A stretch of 64,000 bases of DNA, from the NCBI RefSeq assembly GCF_001468005.1, contig NZ_LNYY01000021.1, positions 372,637 to 436,636 of the forward strand, read 5' to 3'. Under the pieces are notes generated by a model, which made no database searches, was not told the origin of the DNA, and saw nothing but the letters and a program-made list of their open reading frames with translations. The position numbers and the translations under genes were made by a program. Below are positions 51,917 to 61,316 of the stretch, in pieces. Each line of letters starts with the position of its first letter. Within the stretch, counting starts at the first letter, position 1. This stretch comes from Legionella steelei. GTDB lineage: Bacteria > Pseudomonadota > Gammaproteobacteria > Legionellales > Legionellaceae.

Positions 51917-53146
51917 TTAATTACTAGGAACAAGTTTTTCGGCCCATATGTGTCGAGAATAAGCATAGTAATTCAAAAGAGACATTAAACCTATGCCTGT
52001 ACCCATGATTATATTTTCTCGCAATGCGCCACCACCAAAGCAAAGCACACCAAACCGTAGCCAATAACTTTGCATGTTAATTATAAATATTGAATAAATG
52101 GTGAAAATGAGCAAACGTTTTGTTTTTAAAGGCCAAGATGTTTTATTTTTGTCACTAAACGTAATTTTATTATTCAGAATGAAATTGTTAATGATTGCCG
52201 CACACACTGCAATTTGCGAGGCATCAAAAGGGGTAAAGTGAAAATATTTACGCAGTGTATTATAGGTTATAAACTGTACAGCAATACCCAAGGAGCCAAC
52301 AAAGCACATTTTTAAATAGCGTTTGACTTCATGATAGCGCAAAGTAAAAACGACTCGTAATGAATCGATAATACTGTTTTTGGGCAACTTGCTGTATCCT
52401 TCATTTCGATCAATAAAATCAATAGGATATTCACGAATTTTTGCTTTGTTTTTATGCAAAAGCCACAACAATTGCATTTTATATGCATAATTATTCGTGA
52501 GAAATCGATGCGGTAGAATTTTTAAAAGCTGTTGTCGGCGAGTAGCACGAAAACCGCTAGTAAAATCCTTATACTTAGGAGTAAGTACTGCACGTGCAAC
52601 ATAATTACCCAAGACAGAGAACAATTTGCGATGTAATGCCCAATCGTTTGGAATACTACCGCCATCTACATAACGGCTTCCCAACACACAATCACAGGTT
52701 TGCAGCATATCCAAGATAGGTCGAATATACTTGGGTTGATGGGACAGATCGGCATCAAATTCAAAAATAATATCGGCATTTAAAGAGGTCAACGCATAAT
52801 TCATAGCTTGCAAATAAGCAGAGCCAAGCCCCGATTTTTGGGGTTCATTACGTAAATGTAAGTTGGGGTGGTTATTTTGTAATGAAGCAACGATTTGTTG
52901 TGTGTTATCTGTAGAGGCGCTATCAAAAATTAAAATATGTACTTCATATTGGTCTGTTTGTTCTACTGATGCAAAAACTTGCTCTATTGTCGTTTGAATG
53001 ACTGACGCTTCATTATATGTCGGAATGATAATGACTACGTTCTGTTTTTTTGATGAGTTTTTTTCATCGAAATCAGAGGAATTATTTGCATCAAGAATCA
53101 ACTTTATGTCTCGGACTTGTGGATATTTGGGCAATGAGTGTATCAA
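51917..53146 (-). CDS. GT2 glycosyltransferase fused to a GtrA-like membrane domain
   Basis: A 409-residue fusion. Residues 30-260 form a dolichol-phosphate-mannose-synthase-like GT2 domain: V-V-I-I-I-P-T-Y-N-E-A, F-D-S-A-S-T-D-N-T, the DxD-like F-E-F-D-A-D-L-S-H-Q-P and S-G-F-R-A-T-R at the end. Residues 275-400 form a four-helix GtrA domain (MCFVGSLGIAVQFITYNTLR). The enzyme probably adds a sugar to polyprenyl phosphate; GtrA domains help to flip it. With the GT39 and deacetylase genes downstream, this is a plausible complete route for outer-leaflet glycan modification. The sugar is unknown. Confidence 0.88.
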   Translation of the reverse strand: MIHSLPKYPQVRDIKLILDANNSSDFDEKNSSKKQNVVIIIPTYNEASVIQTTIEQVFASVEQTDQYEVHILIFDSASTDNTQQIVASLQNNHPNLHLRNEPQKSGLGSAYLQAMNYALTSLNADIIFEFDADLSHQPKYIRPILDMLQTCDCVLGSRYVDGGSIPNDWALHRKLFSVLGNYVARAVLTPKYKDFTSGFRATRRQQLLKILPHRFLTNNYAYKMQLLWLLHKNKAKIREYPIDFIDRNEGYSKLPKNSIIDSLRVVFTLRYHEVKRYLKMCFVGSLGIAVQFITYNTLRKYFHFTPFDASQIAVCAAIINNFILNNKITFSDKNKTSWPLKTKRLLIFTIYSIFIINMQSYWLRFGVLCFGGGALRENIIMGTGIGLMSLLNYYAYSRHIWAEKLVPSN

Positions 53147-53392
53147 TTAGTTTTTAGAAAAAAAAGGGGTGTTTCGGTTCTTAAATCCAGAAAAAGCAAT
53201 TGAAAACTGCAGTGCACGCGATGCCTCAATCGCTTTTTTTAGGTTAAATCATTGATCTGCTCTTGGCTTTCGCGCATTTTCTCCATTTTTAACAGTTTTT
53301 TTGCAGAAACTTAACACTATTGTTTTAATCTGTTTTTGATACTCATAGTACAATGGAACAAGTCATCTCAATTCATCCGAATGAGTTTTTTT

Positions 53393-54892
53393 ATGGGAAA
53401 AACAAAAATTAGTCTCATAAAACATACTTTTTTTAATCATTCCTTTAAAAAAACTGATTTTTCTTTTAAAGAAGAAGAGTTTAGTTTAGATCAATTAAAT
53501 TATGAGTTTTCATCTTTATATCAAGTGCTTCTCTCGAATAAAACCCATTGGAATGAAGAGAATGCTGCAGTTCTTTGTTTATACTCATTATGTGATTTAC
53601 TGATTTCCTATTATCAATTGGATTATGTTGGTTCTGATTTGGAACAATTAAAACAACGGCGCAAAGAACTGAAAAACCTTTATAAAATCGATCTTGCTCA
53701 GAAAAAGCAAAAATCGAGTGATAATTTCCCAGAGTTCATAATGGGGGGAATAAGGACGGGTCTGTCCTCATTAAAGAGTATTTCTAAGCTGCGCAAATAT
53801 ATAGGCAATATCAATACGGTGCGCTCCCAATTCTCTTATAGCCGTGGTTTTGCAAATTACGCAATTGTTTATCTGCAAAAAAGCGCTATTTCTGAATTAA
53901 TCAAAGAGGTTAATAAAGCGCTTGGTAATCAATACAGTTTTGTTGAAGGAGTTTATTTTTTAGATAAATCACGTGAGGCCATCACTGATATAGGTATTGC
54001 CCTCTATGCATTGCGTTTTCTTATTCATTTTATTCTTTTGATGAAACATATTATTGAGTCTGCAATAAACGATGAATTATCAACAAAGAAAGTACTGAAA
54101 CAAGAAATGGAAAAACGTGGATTTACTATGGCGAGCGATTTAGTTTGGGCGGTAGTAGGGTTACTCACGACGTATAATAAAGTTTTTCACATTGCTGAAT
54201 CAGCTTCTTCAGTCATCGTCATTGCATTTCTGATTTTTGATGCACTTTTGTTTTTAGCTCAATGGTTTTTTGAAGCGAATCGATATCAGAATCGTTTGCA
54301 GACGTTGCAGCGTCAGTTAAAAGATGCGACTACGCTGGAACATGCGGTGATTCAACGACAAATTGATGTATTAAATGATGAATGGGAGGCTCAATGCACC
54401 TATTTTACAATCAACATTGTTGCAGCAAATCTAATCGCCACCAGTTTTGCAATCAGTTTATTATGCACGGGGCCACTGGCTTTGGCTGGACTTGCCTTGC
54501 TTAGTTTGCTGGGTAATGCCTTGTATAATACTGCAGAAGAGTATAAAAAATACCAAAAATCTGCGATAGCAGTACGCCGAGAATTGACAAATGGTACGAT
54601 TTTAGATGACGAGCATCATCGTCAACTCTTAAGCGTACTCAATGAAAAATGTGATAAAAGCTATCAAGACTTTTGGAAAAGCTTGGCATTTAATGTTGGA
54701 GGTATCGCATTCATCATTACTGCAGCTGTAGCATCTTGGCCAGTTGCTCTGGGTTTAACCTGTATCTATGTGGGCTATCGATTATACGATATGTATCAAA
54801 AACAGCTTACCGCTAAAAATGATACATCTGAAGATATTTATCGTCTTTTAGAGCCGGACGAATCTGCAAGAGCCACTGTGCAATTTGCTTAG
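53393..54892 (+). CDS. Membrane protein, effector candidate
   Basis: About 499 residues if ATG at 53393 is used; the frame extends to 53336, but the extra residues look unconserved. The N-terminal 200 residues are helical and charged. Hydrophobic segments occur around residues 205-225, 260-280 and 340-385, with a further pair near 440-475; a coiled-coil stretch (LQTLQRQLKDATTLEHAVIQRQIDVLNDEW) separates the central segments. The C-terminal tail is polar (SEDIYRLLEPDESAR). No family was recognised. The mixture of helical soluble and membrane parts and the acidic tail is common in Legionella membrane-inserting Dot/Icm substrates. Translocation is inferred only. Confidence 0.6.
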   Translation: MGKTKISLIKHTFFNHSFKKTDFSFKEEEFSLDQLNYEFSSLYQVLLSNKTHWNEENAAVLCLYSLCDLLISYYQLDYVGSDLEQLKQRRKELKNLYKIDLAQKKQKSSDNFPEFIMGGIRTGLSSLKSISKLRKYIGNINTVRSQFSYSRGFANYAIVYLQKSAISELIKEVNKALGNQYSFVEGVYFLDKSREAITDIGIALYALRFLIHFILLMKHIIESAINDELSTKKVLKQEMEKRGFTMASDLVWAVVGLLTTYNKVFHIAESASSVIVIAFLIFDALLFLAQWFFEANRYQNRLQTLQRQLKDATTLEHAVIQRQIDVLNDEWEAQCTYFTINIVAANLIATSFAISLLCTGPLALAGLALLSLLGNALYNTAEEYKKYQKSAIAVRRELTNGTILDDEHHRQLLSVLNEKCDKSYQDFWKSLAFNVGGIAFIITAAVASWPVALGLTCIYVGYRLYDMYQKQLTAKNDTSEDIYRLLEPDESARATVQFA

Positions 54893-54955
54893 GCTCAGGT
54901 TCTATTTCACTATGCTGGCCAAACTGCTCTGTTATCTCGAGTTCTCCCATATCGT

Positions 54956-54988
54956 GGCTGGGCTGGGTTGTTAAGCCCAGCCTACGCT
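54956..54988. repeat. Single end of the MITE-like repeat
   Basis: GTGGCTGGGCTGGGTTGTTA followed by AGCCCAGCCTACGC. It matches one terminus of the repeat family at 15678, 21260, 25759 and 62145, without the internal part. Confidence 0.55.
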
Positions 54989-55024
54989 TAATTATGCTTG
55001 CGAAATGTAAACTGCCTTTAATAA

Positions 55025-55816
55025 TCACACTATTACCGCAATACCTACATTAATATAATGTTTAAAATTGCCCAAATAATTGTGTAACTGTTGTCCACCG
55101 CTGAGATTTAATATGGTATTGGGAAAAACAAGAAAGGAAATTCCCCCATCAAAATTATAGCCAGAACCTTGGGTCGCGCTAATTTTACTTTGGCCGTATA
55201 GTTCTACATAAAGAGAAATCTTTGCAGTAGGTGAGAAACCTAAAGAAATATCAGGGTTAATCGTGTTGAAGTAATGGCCTCCACTAAGCCTTGGATCACT
55301 GAGTCTGCTCAAACCAAGCTGTGCAGTAATACTGAGCTGATTTATTTCATAATATGCAATTCCATTGAACGTTACTCCCCAGTGATTAGTGCCATAAGCA
55401 AAACTTCCAGTTGGGGTATTAGCAATCCCTTGGAGCGCAAAAACCCAATTATTTTTGTAGTTGATGGTGTGTTTTAGGCCAAAGCGATTATCCGTAGCAC
55501 CTGATTTAGGAATACTTTTTTGGTCAATATAGTTGGATGGGAATACAAAAAATTCATTATTTGATGGTAAACCAATACGCAGATCTGTATTCGGAAAGTT
55601 TTGTTGGGCACCGGCATGATCGGGTAACTGCTGATTAATGTAATTTAATTCAACAAATGCCTTTTTAAAGGGGACGGAGCATGGGCTATTTACATTACTG
55701 GGAGAATTGATAAGGGTTAATAAATCAGAGCAAATATCATTATCGGCAATGGCCGCGTATGGGATTGAAGCAAGAGTGCAAAGAAAAATTTTAATTAATG
55801 TATTTTTCAAAACCAA
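55025..55816 (-). CDS. Exported beta-barrel protein, PF13557-like
   Basis: A 263-residue protein with a signal peptide (LIKIFLCTLASIPYAAIA). The mature part alternates hydrophobic and polar residues as in outer-membrane barrels: FVELNYINQQLPD, GIANTPTGSFAYGTNHWGVTFNGIAYYEI, ISLGFSPTAKISLYVELYG. It ends INVGIAVIV rather than in F, which is less typical. It resembles the transporter/MetA-pathway barrel family and is a distant relative of the protein at 10067-11020. An N-terminal cysteine pair (DICSDLL, SPCSV) may form a disulfide. Role unknown. Confidence 0.68.
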   Translation of the reverse strand: MVLKNTLIKIFLCTLASIPYAAIADNDICSDLLTLINSPSNVNSPCSVPFKKAFVELNYINQQLPDHAGAQQNFPNTDLRIGLPSNNEFFVFPSNYIDQKSIPKSGATDNRFGLKHTINYKNNWVFALQGIANTPTGSFAYGTNHWGVTFNGIAYYEINQLSITAQLGLSRLSDPRLSGGHYFNTINPDISLGFSPTAKISLYVELYGQSKISATQGSGYNFDGGISFLVFPNTILNLSGGQQLHNYLGNFKHYINVGIAVIV

Positions 55817-55920
55817 TCGACTCCATTAAATAGGCAATAAAAATTATTTTGTGCCTCCAAATATTATAAAAATACCATCTAGACTATGAATATAAAAATT
55901 ATAATTTTAAGGAATAAATT

Positions 55921-57147
55921 ATGGCTGTTACAACAGGATTATCTGGAAATGAAATATATTGTTTACAGCTTAAAAATTACTCACCAGGAACCATAGTTGT
56001 TGGCAATAGTGTTCATTCTTTGGGGATCATCGGCAGTGTGGGGTCTGGTTTTAAAGCGATATTAGGTGGTGAGTTAACTCAGATTACATCGCTTATAGAG
56101 GAAGGTAGAGAAACAGCATATAAACGCATGCTAGAAGAGGCTGTAAGCAAAGATGCAACAGGGATTACTGGTGTCACCAGTCAATTAATTGTCCATGGAG
56201 CAAATATTGAGTTTTTATCAATAGGTTCGGTGATTTATGCAGACAGTGGAGCGGATAAAAACAAGTTTTCGACTTCAGCAGATGGTCAGGAATTATATGC
56301 TCAGCTTGATGCAGGGTACAAACCGATTTGTTTTGCTTTTGGCAATGTTGCCTATTCCATGGGATTAGGTCGGGGGATAATCGGTAGTTTAAAAACGTTA
56401 GCACGTGGTGAAATCAAAGAATACTCTGATATTTTTAATAAAACCAGACACTTAGCATTAAGTCGTATTATTGCTCATGCGAGACAATATAAAGCAAATG
56501 CTGTCCTTGGTATTAAGACTACTGTTCTACCTTTTGGTGGTGTCAATGAAATGCTTATGATAGGGACTGCTTCTCAGAATTCACAGTTAATCACGGATAC
56601 AGATAATGATGTAGTAACTAGCGACATGACTAATATTGAAATGTGGAATATGGCTCGTTTAGGTTATGCACCTATGAAGTTGCTTTTGGGCACATCAGTT
56701 TATTCTCTAGGGTTAGTCGGTGGGATTACTTCGGCAATTAAAGCATTTGTGCGCGGGGAAATTAATGAGCTGACACGACTGATTTATAATGCGCGCGAGA
56801 ATGCATTGGCAATTATCAATGAAGAAGCGCAGTCCATAGGGGCGGATGATGTAGTAGGAGTCAAAACTTATGTATATCAATTGGGCAATGGCTTAATTGA
56901 GTTTCTTGCCATAGGTACCGCCGTCAAAAAAACGAATCGCACCAAAACTGAATCAGAACAATTACCCCCTCAAGCAATCATTGTCGATAAAGATACTTTT
57001 TATGATTCGACCAATGCAGACAGTATGAATGTTAATGTGAACAGCGGCTCAAAGCCCATTAATAGAGGGAACTTATCTGTATTAGTTCCTTTTTTAATCA
57101 TCATAATTTTTATATTTTTTCAATTTTTTATTAGGCATTTAACCTGA
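55921..57147 (+). CDS. Triple YbjQ-domain protein with C-terminal membrane anchor
   Basis: A 408-residue protein containing three tandem heavy-metal-binding YbjQ/UPF0145 domains, starting near residues 15, 135 and 245. Each has a version of G-N-S-V-x-S-L-G-x-x-G-x-x-x-S-x-x-K-A-x-x-x-G-E-x-x-E-x-T and a conserved late G-x-x-x-E-x-L-x-I-G-T. A hydrophobic C-terminal segment (LVPFLIIIIFIFFQFFI) makes it tail-anchored. Single-domain YbjQ proteins are about 105 residues and form pentamers of unknown function. AAGGA precedes the start by about 7 bases. A tail anchor facing the cytoplasm or, if translocated, host membranes is possible. Confidence 0.85.
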   Translation: MAVTTGLSGNEIYCLQLKNYSPGTIVVGNSVHSLGIIGSVGSGFKAILGGELTQITSLIEEGRETAYKRMLEEAVSKDATGITGVTSQLIVHGANIEFLSIGSVIYADSGADKNKFSTSADGQELYAQLDAGYKPICFAFGNVAYSMGLGRGIIGSLKTLARGEIKEYSDIFNKTRHLALSRIIAHARQYKANAVLGIKTTVLPFGGVNEMLMIGTASQNSQLITDTDNDVVTSDMTNIEMWNMARLGYAPMKLLLGTSVYSLGLVGGITSAIKAFVRGEINELTRLIYNARENALAIINEEAQSIGADDVVGVKTYVYQLGNGLIEFLAIGTAVKKTNRTKTESEQLPPQAIIVDKDTFYDSTNADSMNVNVNSGSKPINRGNLSVLVPFLIIIIFIFFQFFIRHLT

Positions 57148-57356
57148 TTTTTAGATAGCATCCCCCTTCAACTCTCGATTTTAAGGAGCAATAAAAGGGC
57201 TATGCAACTGAGAATAAAGACGATACTGCGGCGAGCTTAGCAAGGCTGCTTCCGCAGCGTGATAGGGACTATATGGTGTTTTAGCTCATTGTTCTAACAT
57301 CTTTGGGAATTATGAGCTATTATTCAAACACCTCTAATAAGATAAGGAAATAAATC

Positions 57357-57740
57357 ATGGCACAAGATTCTATGGGACAATTTTGTTGGAATGAATTAGC
57401 TACTGCGGATGTGAAGAAAGCGAAAGAGTTTTATAGCAAAGTATTAGGCTGGCAATTTAAAGAAATATTTGCTGACGAAACGATGACCTATACGCTCATA
57501 CAAACGAACGATAAAGACGTTGGCGGTATGTGGCAAATCCCTACAAATCAACAAAAAGAAATACCACCACATTGGATGGCGTACATTCTGGTGAATAATG
57601 TTGCAGAAACTTTGGCAAAAGCAAAGCAAAACGGGGCTCAAGAAGTTAAAGGGGTGACTCAAGTCGGTGAAATGGGGCTTTTTGCAATTATTCAAGACCC
57701 TACAGGTGCTCACATTGCATTTTGGGAAACCAGGAAGTAA
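57357..57740 (+). CDS. VOC family protein (glyoxalase-like, antibiotic-resistance-type)
   Basis: A 127-residue VOC protein beginning FCWNELATADVKKAKEFYSKVLGWQF, the classic first unit of the CFP-30/glyoxalase-like group. G-G-M-W-Q follows in the middle. The second unit ends with I-I-Q-D-P-T-G-A-H-I-A-F-W-E, the D-P-x-G metal strand with the terminal glutamate. Substrate unknown. AAGG precedes the start, and a strong hairpin follows the stop codon. Confidence 0.9.
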   Translation: MAQDSMGQFCWNELATADVKKAKEFYSKVLGWQFKEIFADETMTYTLIQTNDKDVGGMWQIPTNQQKEIPPHWMAYILVNNVAETLAKAKQNGAQEVKGVTQVGEMGLFAIIQDPTGAHIAFWETRK

Positions 57741-57749
57741 ATTATTTAT

Positions 57750-57788
57750 TGTCGCCTGGGTTATGGCTTCGCCTTCACCCAGGCGACA
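57750..57788. terminator. Hairpin between the VOC gene and the convergent AI-2E transporter gene
   Basis: Perfect 12-base arms (TGTCGCCTGGGT and ACCCAGGCGACA) with a 15-base loop, located between two converging stop codons. Flanking T residues are few on the plus side (TCTTAATATTT). A bidirectional terminator is likely. Confidence 0.6.
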
Positions 57789-57792
57789 CATC

Positions 57793-58884
57793 TTAATATT
57801 TCACCCAATCTTGCTCTGGGGAATTTTGCATAGGCAACAGTTCGTACGTTTTAAAAATATCCCCATCTCGCGATAAAAGAATCGCAATCGCCCTGGTTTG
57901 TTCGAAATGAGCAAAGATAATCATCATCATCACGGTAATTGGCACGGAGAGAAACATGCCTAATATTCCCCAGATTGCGCCCCAAACTGCTAAGGCCACT
58001 AAGATGACTAAGGGACTTAAATTCAACGAATTGCTTAAGAAACGTGGTTCAATCAAATTCCCTACAATAAACTGAACAGCTCCTAAACCTATGATGACTT
58101 CCGTAAAAGGAATCCACCCGGTAAATTGTACAATTGCCAGCGTAGCTGGAAACGCAATAGCAATAATTGCACCGATATTGGGAATAAAATTGAGGAAGAA
58201 AATCAGCAGCGCCCAAAATTCCGCGAAATCTAAGCCAACCCACTTCATAATAATCCAGCTGGAAATGGCGGTAAAAATACTCAAAATGGATTTTAACCCC
58301 AGGTAAGTCTGAGTGTCATTGACGATGTGGTTAATGATGTTGTTAATCAAAAGTCGTCCTTCCAATGAGGGAAACAAGGCATCAATTTTTTTAAAGAAAA
58401 AATGCTGCTCAACGAACAAAAACGCTACATATAATAAGATGAGTACGGTTGAACTTGCCAGAGTAGTGAATACTCCATAAACATTAACAATAATTGTTTG
58501 AAAATTCAGGCTTTTTATCATGCTAGTAATGCTTGCCAAAAGTTCAATATGAAATTTTCTATCGATATCATTAGAAATTTTTAATAAATTTTCTTGATAA
58601 CGACTTGAGGCGGCGATGACATTATTCACATTATTCGTAATGATATTAATCAAAACGAAAATAAACACCGCAACTATGGTGAACGCGACAATCATACTGA
58701 GCCAATTAGGCAGAAGCGGGCCTAATTTGGGTATTCGCTGAATGATATTGCTTATGGTATTAAGCAGGTACCAAATAAAAATCGCGATTACAATAGGAAT
58801 CAGAACATGGCTGCCAACAATGAGGAAGTAGCCTACTATCCATAGGACAATTAATCCGGATACAAAGGGAACCACACGACTCAT
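57793..58884 (-). CDS. AI-2E family transporter (PerM/TqsA type)
   Basis: A 363-residue polytopic membrane protein with the family layout. N-terminal helices are VPFVSGLIVLWIVGYFLIVG and VLIPIVIAIFIWYLL. A long central amphipathic region follows, then W-A-L-L-I-F-F-L-N-F-I-P-N-I-G-A-I-I-A and G-N-L-I-E-P-R-F-L-S-N-S-L-N-L-S-P-L-V, the family's diagnostic segment. Members include AI-2 exporters and Na+/H+ antiporters; substrate assignment from sequence is not possible. The start at 58884 is used because AGGAG lies 7 bases upstream; a GTG at 58902 would overlap that site. Confidence 0.9.
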   Translation of the reverse strand: MSRVVPFVSGLIVLWIVGYFLIVGSHVLIPIVIAIFIWYLLNTISNIIQRIPKLGPLLPNWLSMIVAFTIVAVFIFVLINIITNNVNNVIAASSRYQENLLKISNDIDRKFHIELLASITSMIKSLNFQTIIVNVYGVFTTLASSTVLILLYVAFLFVEQHFFFKKIDALFPSLEGRLLINNIINHIVNDTQTYLGLKSILSIFTAISSWIIMKWVGLDFAEFWALLIFFLNFIPNIGAIIAIAFPATLAIVQFTGWIPFTEVIIGLGAVQFIVGNLIEPRFLSNSLNLSPLVILVALAVWGAIWGILGMFLSVPITVMMMIIFAHFEQTRAIAILLSRDGDIFKTYELLPMQNSPEQDWVKY

Positions 58885-59065
58885 AAGCCCGCTCCTAAGC
58901 ACTGGGTTGATTGAGCAAAATGGTGTTTATTGCAGATGCCGCGAACATAAGACAAATTCCTTTTGAGTTTATTAGTTCAATAATAGTAGCATTGATAGAT
59001 TAAGATAAGAATTGAAAAATAAAGATTATAAAAATTGATTTTCTGAACAAGGGAAGTGATTTACC

Positions 59066-59090
59066 TGTAGCCTGGGTGCACCAGGCTACA
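59066..59090. repeat. Short GTAGCCTGG hairpin
   Basis: Perfect 10-base arms (TGTAGCCTGG and CCAGGCTACA) around GTGCA. It is a minimal version of the long hairpins at 30270 and 49335. It lies just after the 3' end of the minus-strand hypothetical gene and could end its transcript. Confidence 0.65.
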
Positions 59091-59104
59091 AGTAATATCT
59101 TATC

Positions 59105-59629
59105 TTAGAAGAGGCCTGGCATGCATGAATCCTCAGGATCTTCCTGAGGCGTGAGCTCAGTTTTTGCTTGATTAAATTGCTGTCTAAAATCGGCTGTTAG
59201 ACCAAGCGTACTTTTCTCTACATCAAAATATGGTTCAATTCCAAGATATTCCTCTAGGAAGCGGTTGAAGTATGCTTTGAGCTTATTGCCAATACCAGGA
59301 GCTGCCATTAAAGTGGGCTCATAACTATAGAGAGCTGAGCGGCACTCAGTGGCAAAGTCTCGAACGCAGATCATGTATTGAATCATATTCATGCGTTGGC
59401 TAGTTTTTGCGTTAAATTTTTTCTGTATTTCATCTAACCTGGCATCAAGCTGTCTTAATGCATTGATGATGTCTTCAGAATGGGCGTTTTTTGCTTCAGC
59501 TTTTAATTCGACTTTTAAATCGCGGATTGTGTCGTAGATCTTTGGTTTGTCTGCAAAAACTCTATTTGCTCCGGCTTTCAGTTGGTCGACTTTTTTATCA
59601 CCCCACTGAAAAAATTTTGTAAATGCCAT
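59105..59629 (-). CDS. Helical hypothetical protein, effector candidate
   Basis: A 174-residue protein starting at 59629, where GAGGTGAT sits 5-12 bases upstream. The longer frame to 59728 adds a hydrophobic piece without a ribosome site. The sequence is helical and charged (KIYDTIRDLKVELKAEAKNAHSEDIINALRQL, LDARLDEIQKKF) and ends with an acidic stretch, TPQEDPEDSC-M-P-G-L-F. An acidic segment near the C-terminus is common in Dot/Icm substrates. No domain, signal peptide or membrane segment was recognised. Transcribed alone. Confidence 0.6.
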   Translation of the reverse strand: MAFTKFFQWGDKKVDQLKAGANRVFADKPKIYDTIRDLKVELKAEAKNAHSEDIINALRQLDARLDEIQKKFNAKTSQRMNMIQYMICVRDFATECRSALYSYEPTLMAAPGIGNKLKAYFNRFLEEYLGIEPYFDVEKSTLGLTADFRQQFNQAKTELTPQEDPEDSCMPGLF

Positions 59630-59765
59630 GTTATCACCTCTTACTTTCGTTATAAAAAATACTATCTTTCTTTGGTTGTTGACAAGGGATGTGAATTTTA
59701 GCACAACTAGGACACAAAACAATACCAATAATCAAAAAAAGAACACTATGTGTATTTGTAGTGAT

Positions 59766-60614
59766 TCAATTGATTAAAAAATAATCAATTATTTTGACTA
59801 AAGGCACTGGATCATCCATATGCACATGATGCCCTCCCTCAATCTCATACAGAGTACAATGTTTTATTGCACGCATTCTCGCTTGAAAAACCTCCTCAGG
59901 ATAAGCTACCCCTTGTTTTGCGCGAATGAGGCACACTGGGGCCTCAATTGCTTGCAACATTGCTCTTAACTCATCTTCAAATGGAAGGGTGGAGCCTACA
60001 CAGTGCAAACGTTTATCAAAAGTCCAATGCCAGCCTTCTTTATTTTTTATGGTACCTCGAGCAACTAAAGCCTCAGCAGCTTGATAACTGATAGAACCAA
60101 TGTTCATTCGCTCATGGATGGCAGCAATGCGGTCAGTAAATAGAATTCTTTGTTGTGGGTTATAGGATAAATAACGTGCTGCATCTTGTTGTATTTTTGT
60201 TATTGCTTGCTCAATAAAATTAACTTTAGGTCCCAAAATATCAAGAAATATTAATTTGCCAACACGTTGGGGTTGGGCAATGGCCATGGTTGTGGCCAGT
60301 AATGAGCCTAATGAATGGGCAATGATATCAAAACGTTCCCATTTTAATGCTTTGGTTAGATGCAACATCAATAATGCATCATTTTTCCAATGCGGCATGA
60401 CGCCTGCGGGATAATGGCTGGAAAATCCAGTGCCTGGATAGTCAACAGCAACAAGCTGTCTGTCAGGCATTAATGGTGCTAAGAAATCAAAGCTTGCCGC
60501 ATTATCCAGTTTGCCATGCAAACACAAAACAGGATTGGGTTTTTCAGGATGCCAAACTTTTAAGGCAAGGCTAAAACCTGGAATGTGGATCTTTCGTTCT
60601 TCATAGTTTTGCAT
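59766..60614 (-). CDS. Alpha/beta hydrolase (lipase/esterase-like)
   Basis: A 282-residue alpha/beta hydrolase with all landmarks: V-L-C-L-H-G-K-L-D-N for the oxyanion loop, V-D-Y-P-G-T-G-F-S, the nucleophile elbow A-H-S-L-G-S and the C-terminal histidine in E-G-G-H-H-V-H-M-D. The acid is probably in the strand preceding AKQGVAYPEE. It is closest in pattern to the serine hydrolase-like (SERHL/MhpC) group. The start has AGAGG upstream. No pathway context; substrate unknown. Confidence 0.87.
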   Translation of the reverse strand: MQNYEERKIHIPGFSLALKVWHPEKPNPVLCLHGKLDNAASFDFLAPLMPDRQLVAVDYPGTGFSSHYPAGVMPHWKNDALLMLHLTKALKWERFDIIAHSLGSLLATTMAIAQPQRVGKLIFLDILGPKVNFIEQAITKIQQDAARYLSYNPQQRILFTDRIAAIHERMNIGSISYQAAEALVARGTIKNKEGWHWTFDKRLHCVGSTLPFEDELRAMLQAIEAPVCLIRAKQGVAYPEEVFQARMRAIKHCTLYEIEGGHHVHMDDPVPLVKIIDYFLIN

Positions 60615-60734
60615 AAACTCTTACAAACCTCTTTGAACCTGGTGAAGATTTTATATTGTGCCGGTATAGGTTTATAGTCCAATGTGTGTAAAAAAAACGT
60701 AATATTAGTGTAAATTTATAATAGCCTAGCTCTG

Positions 60735-61316
60735 TTAGCGCAGTGTAATAGGGGTTTCTATAACCCGAAAAACCTCATCTGCAATCTGTTGTATATTCAT
60801 TTTTTCAGTGTTAATACACAAATCACAATGTTCTTGGAAATCAAATCGTTTTAGCCAATGTAGTGCCGAACCTTTTAATCGATCGCCTCTGGCCTCTTCT
60901 CTGTGTGCAATGGTTGCCTCAGAAACATCAAGATATACAAATAAAACGCCATATTGCGCCAACGATTCTTGATAACTTTTAAATTCATCCATGGTTGTGA
61001 TAAAGGAATCAACAATTATATTGAAGTCTTGCTCTGCAAGAAGCTTCAGGAGATTGGGTATGGTTAAATAAAGTTTTGAACACAAAGCCCCGGGTATGAT
61101 TTCATAGGTTCCATCTGCATACTGTTGTGCGTAGCAAACGTCATTGGGGATACAAACTTGTGGATTATCAGGATGCAATCCCCCAAATTTATCGCCTAGC
61201 ATGCCTAAATATCCATCGGTACTGAAGTTGAGCCAGCCATCACCAAGCCGACTTTGCATTTCATGACAAAGAGTTGATTTTCCCGAAGATGAAGTCCCAC
61301 AAACTATAATAATCAT
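60735..61316 (-). CDS. Chloramphenicol-phosphotransferase-like P-loop kinase
   Basis: A 193-residue P-loop kinase of the CPT-like family (PF07931). The Walker A is G-T-S-S-S-G-K-S-T. A late V-Y-L-D-V-S-E-A-T-I is followed by the family's diagnostic H-R-E-E-A-R-G-D-R-x-x-G-S-A segment and then W-L-K-R-F-D. The catalytic aspartate region is F-S-T-D-G-Y. True CPT phosphorylates chloramphenicol's primary hydroxyl; most family members have unknown substrates, so resistance should not be assumed. The gene stands alone. Confidence 0.87.
   Translation of the reverse strand: MIIIVCGTSSSGKSTLCHEMQSRLGDGWLNFSTDGYLGMLGDKFGGLHPDNPQVCIPNDVCYAQQYADGTYEIIPGALCSKLYLTIPNLLKLLAEQDFNIIVDSFITTMDEFKSYQESLAQYGVLFVYLDVSEATIAHREEARGDRLKGSALHWLKRFDFQEHCDLCINTEKMNIQQIADEVFRVIETPITLR

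Noticed and set aside
55900-55905. TATAAT 15 bases before the triple-YbjQ gene
   Set aside because: It would place the transcription start inside the ribosome site or start codon; it is probably chance in AT-rich DNA.
60735-61316. Chloramphenicol resistance gene
   Set aside because: Only family-level similarity to chloramphenicol phosphotransferase can be claimed; most family members have other, unknown substrates.
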